This document shows positions 39,025 through 40,644 of a DNA stretch of 40,644 bases, in pieces. The notes under the pieces were generated by a model. The model ran no database searches. It was not told the origin of the DNA and saw only the letters and a program-made list of their open reading frames with translations. A program made the translations under genes and the position numbers. The stretch spans positions 1-40,644 of the IMG/VR virus record IMGVR_UViG_3300042338_000126; one strand, given 5' to 3'. Source of the DNA: a virus. The stretch's first letter is position 1. Each line of letters opens with the position of its first letter.

Positions 39025-39303
39025 ATGCGGGTCAAGCTCGGAGGTCACGACTTCACGGTCAGGCTGGTGCCGCAGCTGCGCGATCATGGCAGCTGCGAGG
39101 TGACGGTCACAAAGACAGGCAAGGTGCGCCGGGTCATCCGCCTGGCCTCGTGGAACCGCCCTCGAGCAATGCTGGGTACTGCCATTCATGAGACGATCCA
39201 CGCCAGCCGGCCTGACATGTCGGAGGCCGAGGTGCGCGCGCTCGAAGCCGACATCGCGCGGCTGCTGTGGCGAATGGGCTACCGCCGGCCTACGCAATCC
39301 TGA
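39025..39303 (+). CDS. HEXXH mini-protein (putative zinc metallopeptidase)
   Basis: The protein has 92 residues. ATG 39025 has GAGG six bases upstream; a GTG six bases earlier overlaps the previous stop. An N-terminal beta region (MRVKLGGHDFTVRLVPQLRD) leads to GTAIHETIHASRP, with HETIH at 55-59, then a helix (SEAEVRALEADIARLLWRMGY) with glutamates placed to supply the third ligand. Small proteins of this form occur in many phages. The HEXXH implies a zincin, but peptidase activity is unproved for such small versions. Its last 14 bases overlap the convergent gene at 39290. Confidence 0.82.
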   Translation: MRVKLGGHDFTVRLVPQLRDHGSCEVTVTKTGKVRRVIRLASWNRPRAMLGTAIHETIHASRPDMSEAEVRALEADIARLLWRMGYRRPTQS

Positions 39304-39556
39304 TGTCGCTGTAGCGGATGCGCTGCACCCAGATCGGGGTGGCTGCGCCCACGTACGAGCCGACTACGGTGAAGTCCATGTAGTCGGTGGCCTGCTCGAC
39401 ATTGAACCCGTGGCTTCGCATGAGGATTCGGACACACTTGCCGTAGTCGTACACCGCGCGGGGGTGGCCTGCGTAGTCCTCTGCCACACCCATGAACGCA
39501 TCGCGGAACTCGGCCGCAAGCATCATCGGCGGGATGTTCTCCTCACGCGTGGACAT
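39290..39556 (-). CDS. Conserved small early phage protein
   Basis: The protein has 88 residues. The start ATG 39556 lies in the preceding gene with a 34-base overlap. The core YDYGKCVRILMRSHGFNVEQATDYMDFTVVGSYVGAATPIWV matches a small protein common in tailed-phage early regions, with a helical start and a beta end. Element copy C ends 29 bases before its start. It is the last gene of the leftward early operon. Confidence 0.82.
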   Translation of the reverse strand: MSTREENIPPMMLAAEFRDAFMGVAEDYAGHPRAVYDYGKCVRILMRSHGFNVEQATDYMDFTVVGSYVGAATPIWVQRIRYSDIRIA

Positions 39557-39786
39557 GGCGGCATTTCAACCTCGTGCGGCTCGCCTACGGATACCTGACC
39601 GCCCCACTCGCGCGCCATCCTGTACGCGCAATCCAGGCTCGGCAGGATGGGATAGTGCTTCATGATCAGCCTGGCGCGCTTGCGCACTGGGCCAGGCACC
39701 CGTGGCGTGGCCTTGGGATCGAGCAGCTCGTACATGAACTGACGCACCCTCGCGATGGCGAGCGCCTCCTCGTGGGGAAGAGTCAT
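39523..39786 (-). CDS. BPSL0761-like small protein
   Basis: The protein has 87 residues. ATG 39786 overlaps the upstream stop as ATGA, with GAGG seven bases before it. The sequence LPHEEALAIARVRQFMYELLDPKATPRVPGPVRKRARLIMKHYP has the helical pattern of the BPSL0761 family, small proteins found in betaproteobacteria and their prophages. The C-terminus is basic. The role is unknown. The family distribution gives mild support for a betaproteobacterial host. Confidence 0.72.
   Translation of the reverse strand: MTLPHEEALAIARVRQFMYELLDPKATPRVPGPVRKRARLIMKHYPILPSLDCAYRMAREWGGQVSVGEPHEVEMPPCPRVRRTSRR
39586..39597 (-). promoter_or_regulatory. Conserved CAGGTATCCGTA element, copy C
   Basis: This exact copy lies inside the BPSL0761-like gene, with 29 bases to the ATG at 39556. 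Transcription from here would cross 39290 and then run antisense to the rightward pair into the endolysin and terminase genes, so it might start the late block. Confidence 0.55.
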
Positions 39787-40337
39787 CGCCAGTCCTCGTC
39801 AAGTATGACCCAAAGCTTCCGCGCGTCGAGCAGCCATGAGGTCTTGGCGTTGCCGGCGGTATCAAATACCCTGGCGTTGTAGTTGTGGCGGTGGTAGCCG
39901 CTGTCCACAATGGCGCGGTTGATGCCGCGCTTGCCGTCAAGTTGGCCCAGCGCCACCATGTGCATCGGCTGGATGTGGATCGGTTCCTCTCCAGGCTTCC
40001 CGTACGTGCTGGCGTCGAAGAAGATGTCGAAGATGACGGTGATGTCCGGGTACAGCTCCCGGTAACGCTTGCCGTCCTTGTCGTTGAAGGTCACGGTGTA
40101 CTGGGGGTCAAGGCCGAACATCTGCTGCGCCAGGTAGAACGGCGTCCGCACTGACTTGAGGTCTGCCGGCTTGCCGTTGTAGAGCAGGTCGAACGTGAAC
40201 TTGTCGGCGACCTTGTCGGGGTTGACGACGACATCCATGTGCAGGTTCTGCCTTGCCCAGTCGGCCCAGCGCGCCTCGCAGTCGGTGCCATAGGCATCGC
40301 ACCATGCCCGCTTGTCCTCGTTGCTGGGTCGCATCAT
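39783..40337 (-). CDS. PD-(D/E)XK nuclease-like protein
   Basis: The protein has 184 residues from ATG 40337, which overlaps the junction gene's stop. E21 (TDCEARWADWARQ), D50 (KFTFDLL) and D59-L-K61 (GKPADLKSVRTPF) are placed as in the PD-(D/E)XK fold: helix Glu, strand Asp, then (D/E)XK strand. The rest has mixed strands (YPDITVIFDIFFD, KLWVILDEDW). It might be a nuclease or a restriction-type DNA-processing enzyme of the phage; I recognise no named family. It sits in the early operon. Confidence 0.7.
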   Translation of the reverse strand: MMRPSNEDKRAWCDAYGTDCEARWADWARQNLHMDVVVNPDKVADKFTFDLLYNGKPADLKSVRTPFYLAQQMFGLDPQYTVTFNDKDGKRYRELYPDITVIFDIFFDASTYGKPGEEPIHIQPMHMVALGQLDGKRGINRAIVDSGYHRHNYNARVFDTAGNAKTSWLLDARKLWVILDEDWR

Positions 40338-40644
40338 TGCAGCGCGCCTTCCGTATGCGCAAAGCACTGCCAGCCGCGCAGTTTCGCATACGCATGCTGA
40401 TCCTCGCTGGTGTCTGCCTCGTGGGCGCAGACCTCCCGCCTCGCCTCGTCGCGCTCGCGCTTGGTCTCGCGCAGCTCGATAGCCAGCTCGGCAACGTCGC
40501 GCACCGACCTGATGCCGGTCGCAAACACCTCCGCGTTGGCCTTGCGCAGCGCGTCGATCAGGTCTGCTGCCTCACGCAGCGTCTTGATGTCCGCGTCATC
40601 GATGCGCTTGTGCGCCGGCGAGTAGTCGCATTCCGGCCTCGTGG
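40334..40644 (-). CDS. Coiled-coil small phage protein, 3' part of gene crossing the contig join
   Basis: The frame enters from the right edge; bases 40518-40644 duplicate 1-127. Joined to 176-1 it gives one protein of about 119 residues ending HAYAKLRGWQCFAHTEGALQ. A GTG at 40528 could be mistaken for a start, but it lies mid-gene. Its stop overlaps the next gene's ATG (ATGA). Function is unknown; the helical, charged middle suggests a coiled coil. Confidence 0.85.
   Translation of the reverse strand, partial: TRPECDYSPAHKRIDDADIKTLREAADLIDALRKANAEVFATGIRSVRDVAELAIELRETKRERDEARREVCAHEADTSEDQHAYAKLRGWQCFAHTEGALQ
40518..40644. repeat. Right copy of 127-bp terminal direct repeat
   Basis: This stretch is identical to 1-127. 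It is probably the overlap left when a circular assembly graph was cut open. It is not evidence of physical genome ends. Confidence 0.95.

Overview
The window is a complete or near-complete tailed-phage genome assembled as a circle. The first 127 bases (1-127) recur exactly as the last 127 (40518-40644), and one gene reads straight across the join, leaving about 40,517 unique bases. It is GC-rich and almost entirely coding, with ATGA, GTGA and TAATG overlaps between most genes. The gene set is that of a short-tailed phage (podovirus). It has a head-tail connector-type portal, tail tubular proteins A and B, and a T7-like set of internal or ejectosome proteins ending in a single 3,647-residue protein. 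The fibre has a T7-like N-terminus, and there are Bbp16- and Bbp19-type head proteins. The head module points to the Bordetella BPP-1 / Burkholderia Bcep22 kind of podovirus, so a Pseudomonadota host, perhaps a betaproteobacterium, is my inference. I see no integrase, DNA polymerase, single-subunit RNA polymerase, helicase, reverse transcriptase, tRNA or CRISPR array.

Layout on the circle. (1) A divergent control region at about 3461-3607. (2) A leftward early operon runs from it through RusA, SSB, an unknown gene, a DUF1376 replication protein, a helicase-loader-like protein, a DUF6378-like protein and the junction gene. It then wraps to the right end with a PD-(D/E)XK-like protein, a BPSL0761-like protein and a small conserved phage protein (39290). 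(3) A short rightward recombination operon runs 3608-5726: YqaJ exonuclease, a small protein, RecT annealase and an HTH protein, closed by a strong bidirectional terminator at 5749-5782. (4) A very long leftward late block runs 38060 to 5814. In order it holds the endolysin, two small genes, terminase small and large subunits, and a module with GNAT, two TLLGG-tailed proteins and the portal. Next come a jelly-roll-like protein, Bbp19, scaffold, major capsid and capsid cement, then a terminator. The tail tubular proteins, three internal virion proteins, fibres, holin and nested spanins follow. (5) A rightward pair at 38102-39303, a metallophosphoesterase and a HEXXH mini-protein, lies against the flow between the early and late leftward blocks.

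The least explained signal is a conserved element, TACGGATACCTG on the plus strand (CAGGTATCCGTA in the leftward sense). It occurs three times exactly and once with two changes, at or near gene junctions in the leftward blocks. In three of the four sites exactly 29 bases separate it from the next start codon. It looks like a phage-specific promoter or leader element, but no dedicated polymerase or obvious activator is visible. Other points of interest are two ADP-ribosyltransferase-like domains and a zincin domain inside the giant virion protein, a degenerate M23-type domain in its neighbour, a tandemly duplicated polyglycine fibre, a probable dual-start holin, and frame-shifting microrepeats in the replication gene.
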